Below, piece after piece: positions 8,996 through 17,360 of a stretch of DNA of 42,458 nucleotides. The stretch is from JAAYZQ01 sp041300865 (GTDB lineage: Bacteria; Chloroflexota; Anaerolineae; JAAYZQ01): assembly GCA_041300865.1 (NCBI GenBank), contig JBFYTF010000146.1:1-42458 (forward strand), written 5' to 3'. The notes below the pieces were generated by a model that was not told where the DNA came from, searched no databases, and saw nothing but the letters and a program-made list of their open reading frames with translations. A program made the position numbers and the translations under genes. Numbering within the stretch: the first letter of the stretch is position 1; every line of letters starts with the position of its first letter.

Positions 8996-10846
8996 ATGAG
9001 CAATAGGCACGGTTGGTTGATCCTTGTCACCCTTGTGACTCTTTTGCTGGCCGCTTGCGCACCGCAGATGGCCACGCCGACGGCCAGTGTGGGCGAGCCG
9101 GCGAGCACCGATGTCGAGGCACCGCCTACCGGAGTGGGCACCGAGGAACCCGCCCCCGCGACAGATGAGCCGGAAGTGGTTGTGCCGCCCGGCGACCTGC
9201 CGGTGGACCCGAACGACTGGCGTGCCCTTGGTGCGCCCGATGCCCCGGTGACGATCATCGAATACTCAGACTTCCAGTGACCGTACTGCGCCGCATACGT
9301 CCGTGAGACGTTTCCGCAGATCGCAAGCAACTATCTCAACAATGGTCAGGTTCGGTACGAGTTCCGGCACTTTCCGCTTTATTCCATCCATCCCCAGGCA
9401 GAGCTCGCAGCCCAGGCAGCCGAGTGCGCGGGCGAGCAGGGCAGCTTCTGGGAGATGCACGACGAGCTGTTCGCCAGGCAGGGCCAGTGGTCAGGGGCGG
9501 AAACCGCCGCGGACACTTTCAAGGCCATCGCCGGTGAGTTAGGTCTCGAGCAGACCCAGTTCGATGAGTGCCTCGACGGCGGCAAGTACGCGGAAAAGGT
9601 GCAGGCTGACTTTGAAGAAGGCAGCGCTGCCGGGGTCTCGGGTACGCCCGCCTTTCGCGTCAATGGCACGGAGCTTTCGGGAGCGCAGCCCTTCGAGGCG
9701 TTCCAGAAGCGGATCGACTACTTCCTGGCAGGGGGCGAGCCGCCCAGCCTGGAAGTCGCTGCCGACAGCTACCGCAGCATGGGCGAGGCCGATGCCCCGG
9801 TGGTCATCACCGAGTTCTCCGACTACCAGTGCCCGGCCTGTGCTCTGGCAGAAGAGCAGCTGGTCCCGGAGCTTATCTCGCGCTACGTGGACACGGGGCA
9901 GGCACGGCTCGTGTTCCGCCAGTACCCCATCCCCCAGCTCCACCCTTACGCGACCCAAGCTGCACAGGCGGCAGTCTGCGCCGGCGAGCAAGATAGCTAC
10001 TGGGAGATGCACGAAAAGCTCTTTGCCGGGCAGGACGAGTGGGCGGCGGCAACCGAAGTACCCCTGGACACGTTCAAAGGGTACGCCGAGGACATTGGCC
10101 TGGACCAGGAGACCTTTGCGGAGTGCTTGACCTCCAAGGAGTCGGCTCTCATCGTCGAGGCCGACGTGATGGCCGGCGAGATGCTGGGCATCGGTGCCAC
10201 GCCGACCTTCCTGGTCGACGACCTGGCCATCCGGGGCGGCGCGTCCATTGGCGTCATGGGACAGGTGATCGAGTACATGGCTGCTGGAGGACCGCCGACA
10301 GCAATCGTGCCCACCGATGGCAGCTGGCGTGTGCTGGGCAGCATGGAGACGGCACGGGCTGCCATGCTTGCTTTCGTGGACTATGCCAGTCGGGGGTCCG
10401 CAGATCATGCTCTCAATGTGCTGCCCGAGCTTCGGGAGCAGTACATCGACAACGGCAGTCTGCTCTATGTCCTCCACCCCTGGCTGGAAAGCTCTGACGG
10501 GCCGGGTGCCATGGCGGCCGTGGCTGCCGAGTGCGCCGCCGGTCAGGACAAGGGCTGGGAAATGCATGACCTTCTCTTCGAGAACCAGGAAGAATGGCTG
10601 TCGGCTGACGACCTGGAGGCCACCTTTGAGGAGTATGCTGCATCCCTGGACCTGGACGCAGATCTGTTTGCCGAGTGCCTGGCATCGAGCGATGCGCTGG
10701 TCCGGGTGCAGGCCGGCACGGTGGTCGGTGCCCAAGTCGGGGTGCCCGAGGCGCCCATCTATGTCTTTAGCAGCGGCCAGTCTCTTCCAGGCTCTTCGTC
10801 CCTCGAGGAGTTTCAGGCCGTGCTTGATGCGATGGTCGGACAGTAA
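8996..10846 (+). CDS. Selenoprotein candidate: lipoprotein with three tandem DsbA-like domains (Sec95)
   Basis: Read through one in-frame TGA at 9278-9280, this is a 616-residue protein. A signal peptide with lipobox 'LLLAAC' (lipid-anchored Cys21) and a Pro/Thr/Glu-rich linker precede three thioredoxin_4/DsbA-like domains at about residues 75-235, 258-420 and 440-612. Domain 1 reads 'EYSDFQ-TGA-PYCAAY', giving UPYC (Sec95, Cys98). Domain 2 reads 'EFSDYQCPACALAE' (Cys279, Cys282). Domain 3 has 'FVDYASRGSADHA', with no Cys (residues 464-467). Cis-Pro loops are 'SGTPAF', 'GATPTF' and 'PEAPIY'. The segments after the active sites are clearly homologous ('ECAGEQGSFWEMHDELF' vs 'VCAGEQDSYWEMHEKLF'), so the frame after the TGA is coding. 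A hairpin follows the TGA. RBS is GAGAGGA, five bases before the ATG. A conventional call would give two fragments. Likely role: extracytoplasmic thiol-disulfide exchange. Confidence 0.88.
9278..9319 (+). promoter_or_regulatory. Bacterial SECIS-like hairpin after the UGA of the triple-DsbA gene
   Basis: Directly after the UGA (9278-9280), CUGCG (9286-9290) pairs with CGCAG (9315-9319). An upper stem ACGUC (9297-9301) pairs with GACGU (9307-9311). The 5-nt apical loop CGUGA (9302-9306) has G as its second base, followed by U, about 22 nt from the UGA. Spacing, upper-stem length and loop G agree with the bacterial SECIS rules known for SelB-dependent Sec insertion. The folding was done by eye. 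Confidence 0.65.
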
Positions 10847-10878
10847 AAGAACACAGAGCAAAACGGGGCGTCGAAGCA

Positions 10879-11793
10879 ATGAAGCAACTTGGCACAATTT
10901 TGATTCTCGGACTCTTGTCCCTGTTCCTGGTACGCGGAGCAGCGGCCCAGGAGACACCCGAGCTGGCGAGCTTGAGCATCGCCCTGTGGCCCGAGTTCGA
11001 CCGGCCCGATATGTTGGTCATCTACCAGGGCGCTCTGACGCCCGAGACGCCGCTCCCCGCTGCCATGGAGATCCGCATTCCGGCCCGGGTGGGGCAGCCC
11101 AGCGCTGTGGCCTTCCTATCCGAAACTGGCGACCGGCTGAACCAGCAGTATACGACACGGGCCGAAGGTGAGGTCCTGGTCGTATCCTTCCAGCTCACCA
11201 GCCGGAGTTTTCAGCTCGAGTACTATGACGATCTGCCCGTCTCGGCCGAGGGTCAGCGCGAGTACGTCTTTGCCTACACTGCGGACTATGACACCGGCGA
11301 GCTCACTGTCGAGTTGCAGGTGCCGCCGACGGCCGAGGACCTGGAGGTCGAGCCGGAGGCCGGTAACGACGAGACGGGCGCCGACGGCCTTCTCTACCGC
11401 CGCATCGCGGTTGGCACTGTGGCGGCCGGCGATACGGTTGGCTGGACTTTCCGCTATACCAAGGACAATGATGAGCTGACGAACCCGCCGGCCAGCCAGC
11501 CGGGGCAGATTACAACACAACCGGCGGCGTCCGGGGGCACGGACGGCGGCGGCAGCAACTGGGTTGTGACCTTCTTCGTTGCCTTTGTGGCGCTCCTGGC
11601 TGTGGGCGGAGCGGCCTTCTGGCTGGGACGGAGCACCCGAGCGACGGCGAGTCAGGTTCCGCCCGGCCGTGTGCGGCCCGGTCCCGCGAGCCAGCCACCG
11701 GCCGGCGATGTGGCTTTCTGTTACCGTTGCGGCGCCGAGCTGCGCTCGGATGCCGACTTCTGTCACAAGTGCGGCGCGCCGGCACGCAGTTAG
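10879..11793 (+). CDS. Exported membrane-anchored protein with C-terminal zinc ribbon
   Basis: This 304-residue protein has a cleavable signal peptide ending near 'RGAAAQ'. A beta-rich extracytoplasmic domain (about 25-200) follows, then a Gly/Ser-rich linker, one transmembrane helix (about 222-243, 'VVTFFVAFVALLAVGGAAFWLG') and a short cytoplasmic tail ending in a zinc ribbon, 'FCYRCGAELRSDADFCHKCG' (two CxxC pairs). It is the first gene of the cytochrome c maturation cluster, 28 bp before ccmE. No catalytic function was recognised. Its topology matches the later gene at 14639 (exported domain plus one helix), suggesting a lineage-specific accessory to haem or apocytochrome handling. That role is inferred from position only. 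Confidence 0.8.
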   Translation: MKQLGTILILGLLSLFLVRGAAAQETPELASLSIALWPEFDRPDMLVIYQGALTPETPLPAAMEIRIPARVGQPSAVAFLSETGDRLNQQYTTRAEGEVLVVSFQLTSRSFQLEYYDDLPVSAEGQREYVFAYTADYDTGELTVELQVPPTAEDLEVEPEAGNDETGADGLLYRRIAVGTVAAGDTVGWTFRYTKDNDELTNPPASQPGQITTQPAASGGTDGGGSNWVVTFFVAFVALLAVGGAAFWLGRSTRATASQVPPGRVRPGPASQPPAGDVAFCYRCGAELRSDADFCHKCGAPARS

Positions 11794-11821
11794 AATCAGG
11801 TCGTCTACTTAGGAGGGAGAG

Positions 11822-12211
11822 ATGTCTTCGACCACCAAATTTCTGGCGGGCGGCGCTGTCGTCGTCCTGGTCATCGGCCTGCTCATCGCGACGAGCTTTT
11901 CGGGCTCGACGAGTGACTACCTGACCATTGCCCAGGTCAAGGCGTTGGACGCCGAACAGGTCCGGGACTCACGCGTGTCCGGCGCGATCGTGCCCAACTC
12001 CGTGGAGTGGAACACCCGCGAGCTACACCTGACCTTCAAGATCGAGGATGATACGGGCATTTTGCCGATTTCGTACCACGGACCACAGCCAGACATGCTG
12101 GTCGATGCCGTGGAGGCGGTGGCCATCGGCAAGTACGATCACGCGAGCCAGGTCTTTGAGGCCGAGGAGCTGTTGATGAAGTGCCCGTCCAAGTACGAGG
12201 AAGAGCAATAG
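11822..12211 (+). CDS. ccmE: Cytochrome c maturation haem chaperone CcmE, Cys-type
   Basis: This is a 129-residue protein with one N-terminal membrane anchor (about 7-26) and the OB-fold CcmE domain ('VRDSRVSGAIV', 'FKIEDDTGILPISYHG'). CcmE carries haem from CcmC to CcmF outside the membrane, normally through a His in an HxxxY motif. Here the motif is Cys121-Pro-Ser-Lys-Tyr125 (CxxxY). Cys-type CcmE is known from Desulfovibrio and archaea in the System I* pathway, which also lacks CcmH. No CcmH-like CxxC reductase was seen in this cluster, consistent with that type. TAGGAGGGAG precedes the ATG. Confidence 0.93.
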   Translation: MSSTTKFLAGGAVVVLVIGLLIATSFSGSTSDYLTIAQVKALDAEQVRDSRVSGAIVPNSVEWNTRELHLTFKIEDDTGILPISYHGPQPDMLVDAVEAVAIGKYDHASQVFEAEELLMKCPSKYEEEQ

Positions 12212-12273
12212 AGGCGGCAGGCCTGGTACGGACAGCAACACGGCTGCATCGTTGCAATCAGGGGGGGGATATC

Positions 12274-14232
12274 GTGGTCCTGGCGGACATTGGCTATGGT
12301 GCTCTGTTGGTAACGCTGGCTGCGGCGCTGTGGGCGGCCGCGGCATCGATCATTGGGGCGCGAGGGCGCCGGCCGGAGTTGGTGGCCAGCGCGCGAAATG
12401 CGTTGTTGGTCACCGCCGTCCTGTCAACGCTCTCGGCGCTCTTGTTGTTGGTGCTCCTCTTCCGCCACGAGTTTGGCGTGCGCTATGTCTACGAGCACGT
12501 CAGCAGCTATCTGAAGCCGGCCTACATCCTGGCGGCCTTCTGGGCAGGGCTTGAGGGCTCGCAGTTGTTGTGGCTCTGGATGCTGGCCGTCTTTACCGGC
12601 CTCCTTGTTCTGCGGCGCCCCACCTGGGACAGACAGATGCGGCCTTATGCCATGGCCGTGCTGGCCCTCACCCAGGCGTTCTTTGCCTTCTTGCTCATCA
12701 CCCTCACGAATCCCTTCGAGCTGCTGCCGGTCGTGCCGGCGGAGGGCGTGAGCCTCAACCCACTGCTCCAGAACTTTTGGATGGTGATCCACCCGCCCAT
12801 CATTTTTGCCGCCTATGCCCTGTGGACCATCCCCTTTGCCTACGCCTTCGCGGCCCTCGTCACCGGACGGTTGGATGCCGCCTGGCTGCTAGGTGTCCGG
12901 CGCTGGACGCTGGCGGCCTGGGCCTCTCTGGGCATCGGCATCCTGGTCGGCGCGTGGTGGGCCTACCTGGAGCTGGGCTGGGGCGGCTACTGGGGCTGGG
13001 ACCCGGTAGAGAACTCGTCGCTCATCCCCTGGCTGGTGGCCACGGCCCTGGTGCACTCGGCCATTATCCAGGAGCGGCGGGACATGTTCCGGGCCTGGAA
13101 CATCTTCCTGGCTGCCCTGACCTTTGTATTAACCATCTTTGCCACGTTTGTTACGCGCTCCGGCCTCATCCAGTCCGTGCACGCCTTCGCCCAGTCGCCA
13201 ATCGGCTACTACTACCTGGCCTACATGCTCATCGTCCTGGCGACAACCGTGGGCTTGATGCTGGCCCGCCGCGAAGAGCTCCGGGGAGCGGGGGAAGTGG
13301 GCGATCTGCTGTCACGGGAGTTTGTTTTCCTGCTTACCAACCTTCTCTTCCTCGGCACCGCGGCGGCTGTGCTCCTGGGTACGCTGTGGCCGACGTTTAC
13401 CGAGGCGGTGCGTGGTGTCGCCGCAAGCCTGGCCCCAGAGAACTATAACCGCTTCATGGGGCCTCTGGGGCTGCTACTGGTGCTCCTCATCGGCATCTGC
13501 CCCCTGGTTGACTGGCGGCACATCAATGCCGAGAAGCTGCTGCGCAGCCTCTGGGTGCAGGCGCTGGTCGGCGGGATCACCGCCGTGCTCCTGGTCATCA
13601 TGGGGGTCGGTGAGTTGTGGGCCGTCATCTCGTTTTCGGTCATTGCCTTTGTCGCTGCCACGATCATCATCCAGATGCGCCAGGGCATTGTGGCCCGCAT
13701 GCGGGCGGCCGGCGAGAACGTGATCGTCGCTTCGGCGCGCGCAGTCGGCAACAACAGGCGGCGCTATGGCGGGCAGATCATCCATTTCTCCATCCTGCTC
13801 ATCGTCATGGGCATCACTGGGTCGCAGGCGTACCAGGCCGAGGTCCAGGTGGCACTGGCGGCCGGCGAGTCGGTCGAGGTTGAGGGCTACACCTTGACCT
13901 ACACGGCCTACGACTACCGCCAACGGGAGGAGGAGGGCAACAAGATCCGCAACCAGGCTGTTTTGGACGTCTATCGTGGCGGGCGGAAGGTCGCCGTTGT
14001 CCGGCCCGAACGGAACCTGCACAGCAACGTCGACGGCGCGGTGACGGAAGTGGCCCTCCGCTCTAGTCTCAGGGAGGATCTGTATGTCGTCCTGGCCAGC
14101 CTCGAGCCAGACGGTCTGGCGGCCTTCCAGGTGCTGGTCAATCCCCTGGTCGTCTGGCTGTGGATTGGCGGCGTGGTGCTCATCATCGGCACCCTTATCG
14201 CGACCTGGCCGGCGCGGCCCCAGAGGAGGTGA
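12274..14232 (+). CDS. ccmF: Cytochrome c haem lyase subunit CcmF
   Basis: This is a 652-residue polytopic membrane protein. The haem-binding WWD-type signature lies at about residues 236-243 ('GWGGYWGWDPVENSS'), and conserved 'VTRSGLIQSVHAFAQSPIG' follows. CcmF transfers haem from CcmE to the CxxCH motif of apocytochrome c. Length matches the E. coli protein (about 650). The GTG start at 12274 has a G-run just upstream; an in-frame ATG at 12181 would overlap ccmE by 31 bases and add a non-hydrophobic extension, so it is not preferred. The C-terminal extracytoplasmic domain ('YRQREEEGNKIRNQAVLDV') precedes the last helix. Confidence 0.94.
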   Translation: MVLADIGYGALLVTLAAALWAAAASIIGARGRRPELVASARNALLVTAVLSTLSALLLLVLLFRHEFGVRYVYEHVSSYLKPAYILAAFWAGLEGSQLLWLWMLAVFTGLLVLRRPTWDRQMRPYAMAVLALTQAFFAFLLITLTNPFELLPVVPAEGVSLNPLLQNFWMVIHPPIIFAAYALWTIPFAYAFAALVTGRLDAAWLLGVRRWTLAAWASLGIGILVGAWWAYLELGWGGYWGWDPVENSSLIPWLVATALVHSAIIQERRDMFRAWNIFLAALTFVLTIFATFVTRSGLIQSVHAFAQSPIGYYYLAYMLIVLATTVGLMLARREELRGAGEVGDLLSREFVFLLTNLLFLGTAAAVLLGTLWPTFTEAVRGVAASLAPENYNRFMGPLGLLLVLLIGICPLVDWRHINAEKLLRSLWVQALVGGITAVLLVIMGVGELWAVISFSVIAFVAATIIIQMRQGIVARMRAAGENVIVASARAVGNNRRRYGGQIIHFSILLIVMGITGSQAYQAEVQVALAAGESVEVEGYTLTYTAYDYRQREEEGNKIRNQAVLDVYRGGRKVAVVRPERNLHSNVDGAVTEVALRSSLREDLYVVLASLEPDGLAAFQVLVNPLVVWLWIGGVVLIIGTLIATWPARPQRR

Positions 14233-14234
14233 GC

Positions 14235-14642
14235 ATGAGCCTCGTTGTCTTTGTCGTGCTGGCGGCCCTGTCCGCCGTCGCCATCGCTTATCCCCTCCTC
14301 ACGCCGCGCGGGGCGGCCCAGCCCCGCGCTCGCCTCAGCGACGCCGAAGTTGACGTGGCCGTGCAGCGGCTGCGGCGGTCGGGGAAGCGGAGCCAGGCAC
14401 CGGCGCTGGCCGCGGCGGCGCTCTGCCCCGCGTGCAGCTCGCCCTACCAGTCTGGCGACCGCTTCTGCGTTCGTTGCGGGCAGACGCTGCCCCTGCCAGA
14501 AGCCGCTCCCACCCCCGCGCAATCGCCGGTTTGCCCGGCGTGTGGCGCTGCGCTGCGCGGCGACGACGTGTTCTGTGCCCGCTGCGGGCACCGCCTCGGT
14601 GCGCCTGGCGAAGGTAAGAGCCTGGAAGAGGTGCAGCCATGA
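14235..14642 (+). CDS. CcmI-like membrane protein with two zinc ribbons
   Basis: This 135-residue protein has one N-terminal transmembrane helix ('LVVFVVLAALSAVAIAYPLL'), a short basic segment and two CxxC...CxxC zinc ribbons ('CPACSSPYQSGDRFCVRCG', then 'CPACGAALRGDDVFCARCG'). It begins three bases after the ccmF stop with AGAGGAGG upstream, and overlaps the next gene by four bases, so it is tightly coupled to CcmF synthesis. N-terminal helix and position recall CcmI (CycH), but TPR repeats are absent and zinc ribbons take their place. A role in binding apocytochrome or CcmF is inference. Confidence 0.8.
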   Translation: MSLVVFVVLAALSAVAIAYPLLTPRGAAQPRARLSDAEVDVAVQRLRRSGKRSQAPALAAAALCPACSSPYQSGDRFCVRCGQTLPLPEAAPTPAQSPVCPACGAALRGDDVFCARCGHRLGAPGEGKSLEEVQP

Positions 14643-15886
14643 GTGGACAGCAACCTGCCGGCCTGACAAAGCTGGTGCTGGCCTGCCTGCTGCTGGTCCT
14701 GGTGCTGGTGGTGCCCCTGCAGGCGCAGGAAGGGGGGACCATCGAGGGTCGGGTAGTGAACGGCACGCCCGGTGGGCCCCCGGTAGGCACGGGAGTGCCC
14801 GTAACACTTCACGTCCTGCGCAACGGCAGCGAAGTCGAAACCCGCGAAACAACAACAACCGCTGGCGGCAGCTTTCGCTTTGACGGTCTTGACCCGGATC
14901 CCGACCTGGGGTACTGGCTCGAGGCAGTTTACCTGGATGTGCCATACAGCAGCGCCGCGCCGGTCGAGTTCGCTGGGCAAGCGCAGGCCGCCGCGACCAC
15001 CATCAACGTCTACGAGGTCTCGGACGACGACTCGGGTGTACGCCTGCATTCAGTCCACGTGATTGCCGAGTCGTTTGGGCAGGTGGTGCGCATCTCCGAG
15101 ATCCACATGTTCAGCAACGACTCCGACCGGACGTTCGCCGGCAATGGCGAGGGGCCCAGCCCCGATGCGTCGGTGTTCATCCCCCTGCCCGCGGGGGCAG
15201 TGGGCCTGGCTTTCAGCGATGAGGATCCGGCAGGACGCTACGTTGAGGCCGACGACGGAGTGTGGGACACCGAGCCGGTGGCACCCGGCGAAGATACGTC
15301 GCTCGTCTTTCTGTCCTACCACCTGATGGTCGGCGACGAACCCATCACGGTCGTTCGCACTTTTGCCTACCCTGTCGATGCTTTCAACATCCTCGTAACC
15401 CAGCCGGGTCTGACCCTGCAAAGTGAGCAGCTCGTGGATCAGGGCTTGCAGTCGTTCCAGGGGCGAGATTACGCCTTTTACGTTGCCGAGGATCTGGCTG
15501 TCGGCGCAGAGTTGGTAATCGACCTGACGGTCGACGAGACGGCAGCCGCCGGTTCGGGCATGCCGGGTACCGAGAGCCCGTCGGTACCGGCGGCGACCGT
15601 CCCGGCTGAGGAGGGGCAGCAGGGGCTGCTCCGCATCCTGGGTTTTGTGCTGGCCGGCTTTGCCGTGGTGGCCGCCGTGGCTTATCCACAGCTCAGGAAG
15701 CGCCGGGCCGGCGTGCCTTCGGACGTGGCTTCCCGCCCAGGTTTGCCCGAGGGCTTGACCCCGGAACAACGGCGCCTCATCGAGGAGCTGGCAGACCTGG
15801 AGGACGCCCGGCAAGAGGGCCGCGTGGACAAAGCGGGCTATGAGCAGCGGCGCGCCCAGATCTATGAAGCGCTCCGATCCGACTGA
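14639..15886 (+). CDS. Exported carboxypeptidase-regulatory/Ig-like protein with membrane anchor
   Basis: This is a 415-residue protein. A signal peptide ('LACLLLVLVLVVPLQAQ') is followed by a carboxypeptidase-regulatory-like beta sandwich (about 34-110, 'GTIEGRVVNGTPGG'). A second beta-rich region extends to about 300. A transmembrane helix near 325-345 ('LLRILGFVLAGFAVVAAVAYPQ') leads to a charged cytoplasmic helix ('IEELADLEDARQEGRVDKAGYEQRRAQIYEAL' region, about 380-412). That tail resembles the short helical module seen in CcmI and SHOCT-type tails. It overlaps the upstream zinc-ribbon gene and lies just before ccmA. It is not a known Ccm subunit; an extracytoplasmic scaffold role is possible. 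Confidence 0.8.
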   Translation: MSGQQPAGLTKLVLACLLLVLVLVVPLQAQEGGTIEGRVVNGTPGGPPVGTGVPVTLHVLRNGSEVETRETTTTAGGSFRFDGLDPDPDLGYWLEAVYLDVPYSSAAPVEFAGQAQAAATTINVYEVSDDDSGVRLHSVHVIAESFGQVVRISEIHMFSNDSDRTFAGNGEGPSPDASVFIPLPAGAVGLAFSDEDPAGRYVEADDGVWDTEPVAPGEDTSLVFLSYHLMVGDEPITVVRTFAYPVDAFNILVTQPGLTLQSEQLVDQGLQSFQGRDYAFYVAEDLAVGAELVIDLTVDETAAAGSGMPGTESPSVPAATVPAEEGQQGLLRILGFVLAGFAVVAAVAYPQLRKRRAGVPSDVASRPGLPEGLTPEQRRLIEELADLEDARQEGRVDKAGYEQRRAQIYEALRSD

Positions 15887-15911
15887 CATGCTGGCGGCGA
15901 ACGAGGGCGCA

Positions 15912-16637
15912 ATGTCCGGCATCGATGGGCCGCCGGCCATCGAGGTGCGCAAGGTGACCAAGGCCTTTGGCCACCAGGTGGCGCTGCGAGGCGTCGACCT
16001 GCAGGTGGCCGAGGGAGAGTTTCTCACCCTCTTTGGCCCCAACGGTGCAGGCAAGACAACCCTGATCCGCATCATTGCCTCGCTGGCACGCCCCAGCTCT
16101 GGCACGGTCCGGCTGCACGGCGAGGACCTCGGCCGGGCAGCCGTCAGCCTGCGCCGTCACCTGGGCCTCATCTCCCACAACCCGCTGCTCTACGGCGACC
16201 TGACGGCCGAAGAGAACCTGCGCTTTTTTGCCCGCATGTATGACCTGCCCGAGGCCGGGGCTCGCATCCAGGCGGTCCTGGACCAGGTCGGCCTTTTGTC
16301 GCGACGACGCGATCCGGTGCGGGGCTTTTCGCGGGGTATGGTCCAGAGGCTGACCATTGCCCGTGCCATTCTCCACGATCCGGCCCTCATGCTCCTCGAC
16401 GAACCGTATACCGGGCTCGACCTGCAGGCGGCCGACATGCTGCGCGCCGTGCTCCAGGACCTGGCAGCCTCCAACCGGACGGTCATTCTGACCACCCACA
16501 ACCTGGAACAAGGCCTGGAGATGTGCCATCGTGCGGCCATCCTGCATCGGGGTAGGGTTGCCTGGCAGGGGGCACGCGCCGGCGTCGACCTGGCCGCCAT
16601 GAAAGACATCTACCGCGACGTGACCGCAGCCAGGTGA
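15912..16637 (+). CDS. ccmA: Haem exporter ABC ATPase CcmA
   Basis: This 241-residue ABC ATPase has Walker A 'GPNGAGKTT', a Q-loop region 'GLISHNPLLYGDLTAEEN', the variant signature 'FSRGMVQRL' typical of CcmA in place of LSGGQ, Walker B 'ALMLLDEP', and a switch His in 'LTTHNLEQG'. With CcmB it powers release of haem-loaded CcmE from CcmC. The start is uncertain: ATG 15912 has GAGGG four bases upstream and gives a normal N terminus. In-frame ATGs at 15840, 15864 and 15888 are possible but the first two overlap the preceding gene. Confidence 0.92.
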   Translation: MSGIDGPPAIEVRKVTKAFGHQVALRGVDLQVAEGEFLTLFGPNGAGKTTLIRIIASLARPSSGTVRLHGEDLGRAAVSLRRHLGLISHNPLLYGDLTAEENLRFFARMYDLPEAGARIQAVLDQVGLLSRRRDPVRGFSRGMVQRLTIARAILHDPALMLLDEPYTGLDLQAADMLRAVLQDLAASNRTVILTTHNLEQGLEMCHRAAILHRGRVAWQGARAGVDLAAMKDIYRDVTAAR

Positions 16638-16640
16638 GCG

Positions 16641-17318
16641 ATGAGATACCTGAACAAGATCTGGGCCATCGTCTGGAAGGACATTGTCGCTGAGCTGCGC
16701 ACCAAAGAGATGTTCAGCGCCATGTTTGTTTTTGCCGTGCTGGTCGTCGTCATCTTTCACTTTGCCTTCGACCTGCGCGTGACGGGGGAGGCGGTGCGCG
16801 CCGTGGCGCCGGGGGCGCTGTGGGTGGCCTTTGCCTTCTCCGGTATCCTGGGACTTAACCGCGCCTTTGTGGCCGAAAGGGACCGCGGCTGCCTGGAGGG
16901 CCTGCTCCTCGCGCCGGTCGATCACACGGCCATCTATTTTGGCAAGATGCTGTCCACCGTCTTGTTCATGCTGGTGGTCGAGATTGTGACGCTGCCGGTG
17001 TTCACCGTCTTTTTTGGCGTGAACCTGTTTGATCTGAGGCTGGTGCTCGTCGTCATCTTGGGGACCTTTGGTTTCGCCGGGGTTGGAACCCTCCTGTCGG
17101 CGATGACGGCCCAAACGCGGGCGCGTGAGGTGCTGCTGCCGATTTTGCTGCTGCCGGTAGCTGCCCCGGTTCTGATCGCCGCCGTCAAGGCCACCGCCGG
17201 CATCCTTGATGGTTTGCCCACGGCCGAAATCGCCACCTGGTTGCGGCTCCTGGTGGCCTATGACCTGATCTTTCCCGCGGCGGCTTTCATGACCTTTGAC
17301 TATGTGGTGAAGGAATGA
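16641..17318 (+). CDS. ccmB: Haem exporter membrane subunit CcmB
   Basis: This is a 225-residue permease with six predicted transmembrane helices. Family landmarks are 'WKDIVAELRTKEMFSAMFVFA' near the N terminus (residues 13-33), 'LNRAFVAERDRGCLEGLLLAP' in the cytoplasmic loop and 'ILLLPVAAPVLIAAV'. It pairs with CcmA in the CcmABCD complex. It begins three bases after the ccmA stop, and ccmC follows 42 bp after its end. Length is normal for the family (about 220). Confidence 0.93.
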   Translation: MRYLNKIWAIVWKDIVAELRTKEMFSAMFVFAVLVVVIFHFAFDLRVTGEAVRAVAPGALWVAFAFSGILGLNRAFVAERDRGCLEGLLLAPVDHTAIYFGKMLSTVLFMLVVEIVTLPVFTVFFGVNLFDLRLVLVVILGTFGFAGVGTLLSAMTAQTRAREVLLPILLLPVAAPVLIAAVKATAGILDGLPTAEIATWLRLLVAYDLIFPAAAFMTFDYVVKE

Positions 17319-17360
17319 GCCCAGCAACCCGTCAAGCCCTGGGACGTATGGAGTCTACAG

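Noticed and set aside
9455..10846. Reading the DsbA-like gene as starting at the internal ATG 9455
   Set aside because: This start cuts through domain 1 after its active site, has no ribosome binding site, and leaves 170 bp of conserved coding sequence unexplained. Read-through of TGA from 8996 explains all of it.
9539..10957. Long open frame on the minus strand opposite the Sec-DsbA gene
   Set aside because: It is a codon-bias shadow of a GC-rich coding strand; no domain or sensible composition was seen.
15777..17327. Long minus-strand open frame opposite ccmA/ccmB
   Set aside because: The opposite strand encodes clear CcmA and CcmB; the frame is rich in His, Gln, Gly and Arg as expected of a shadow.
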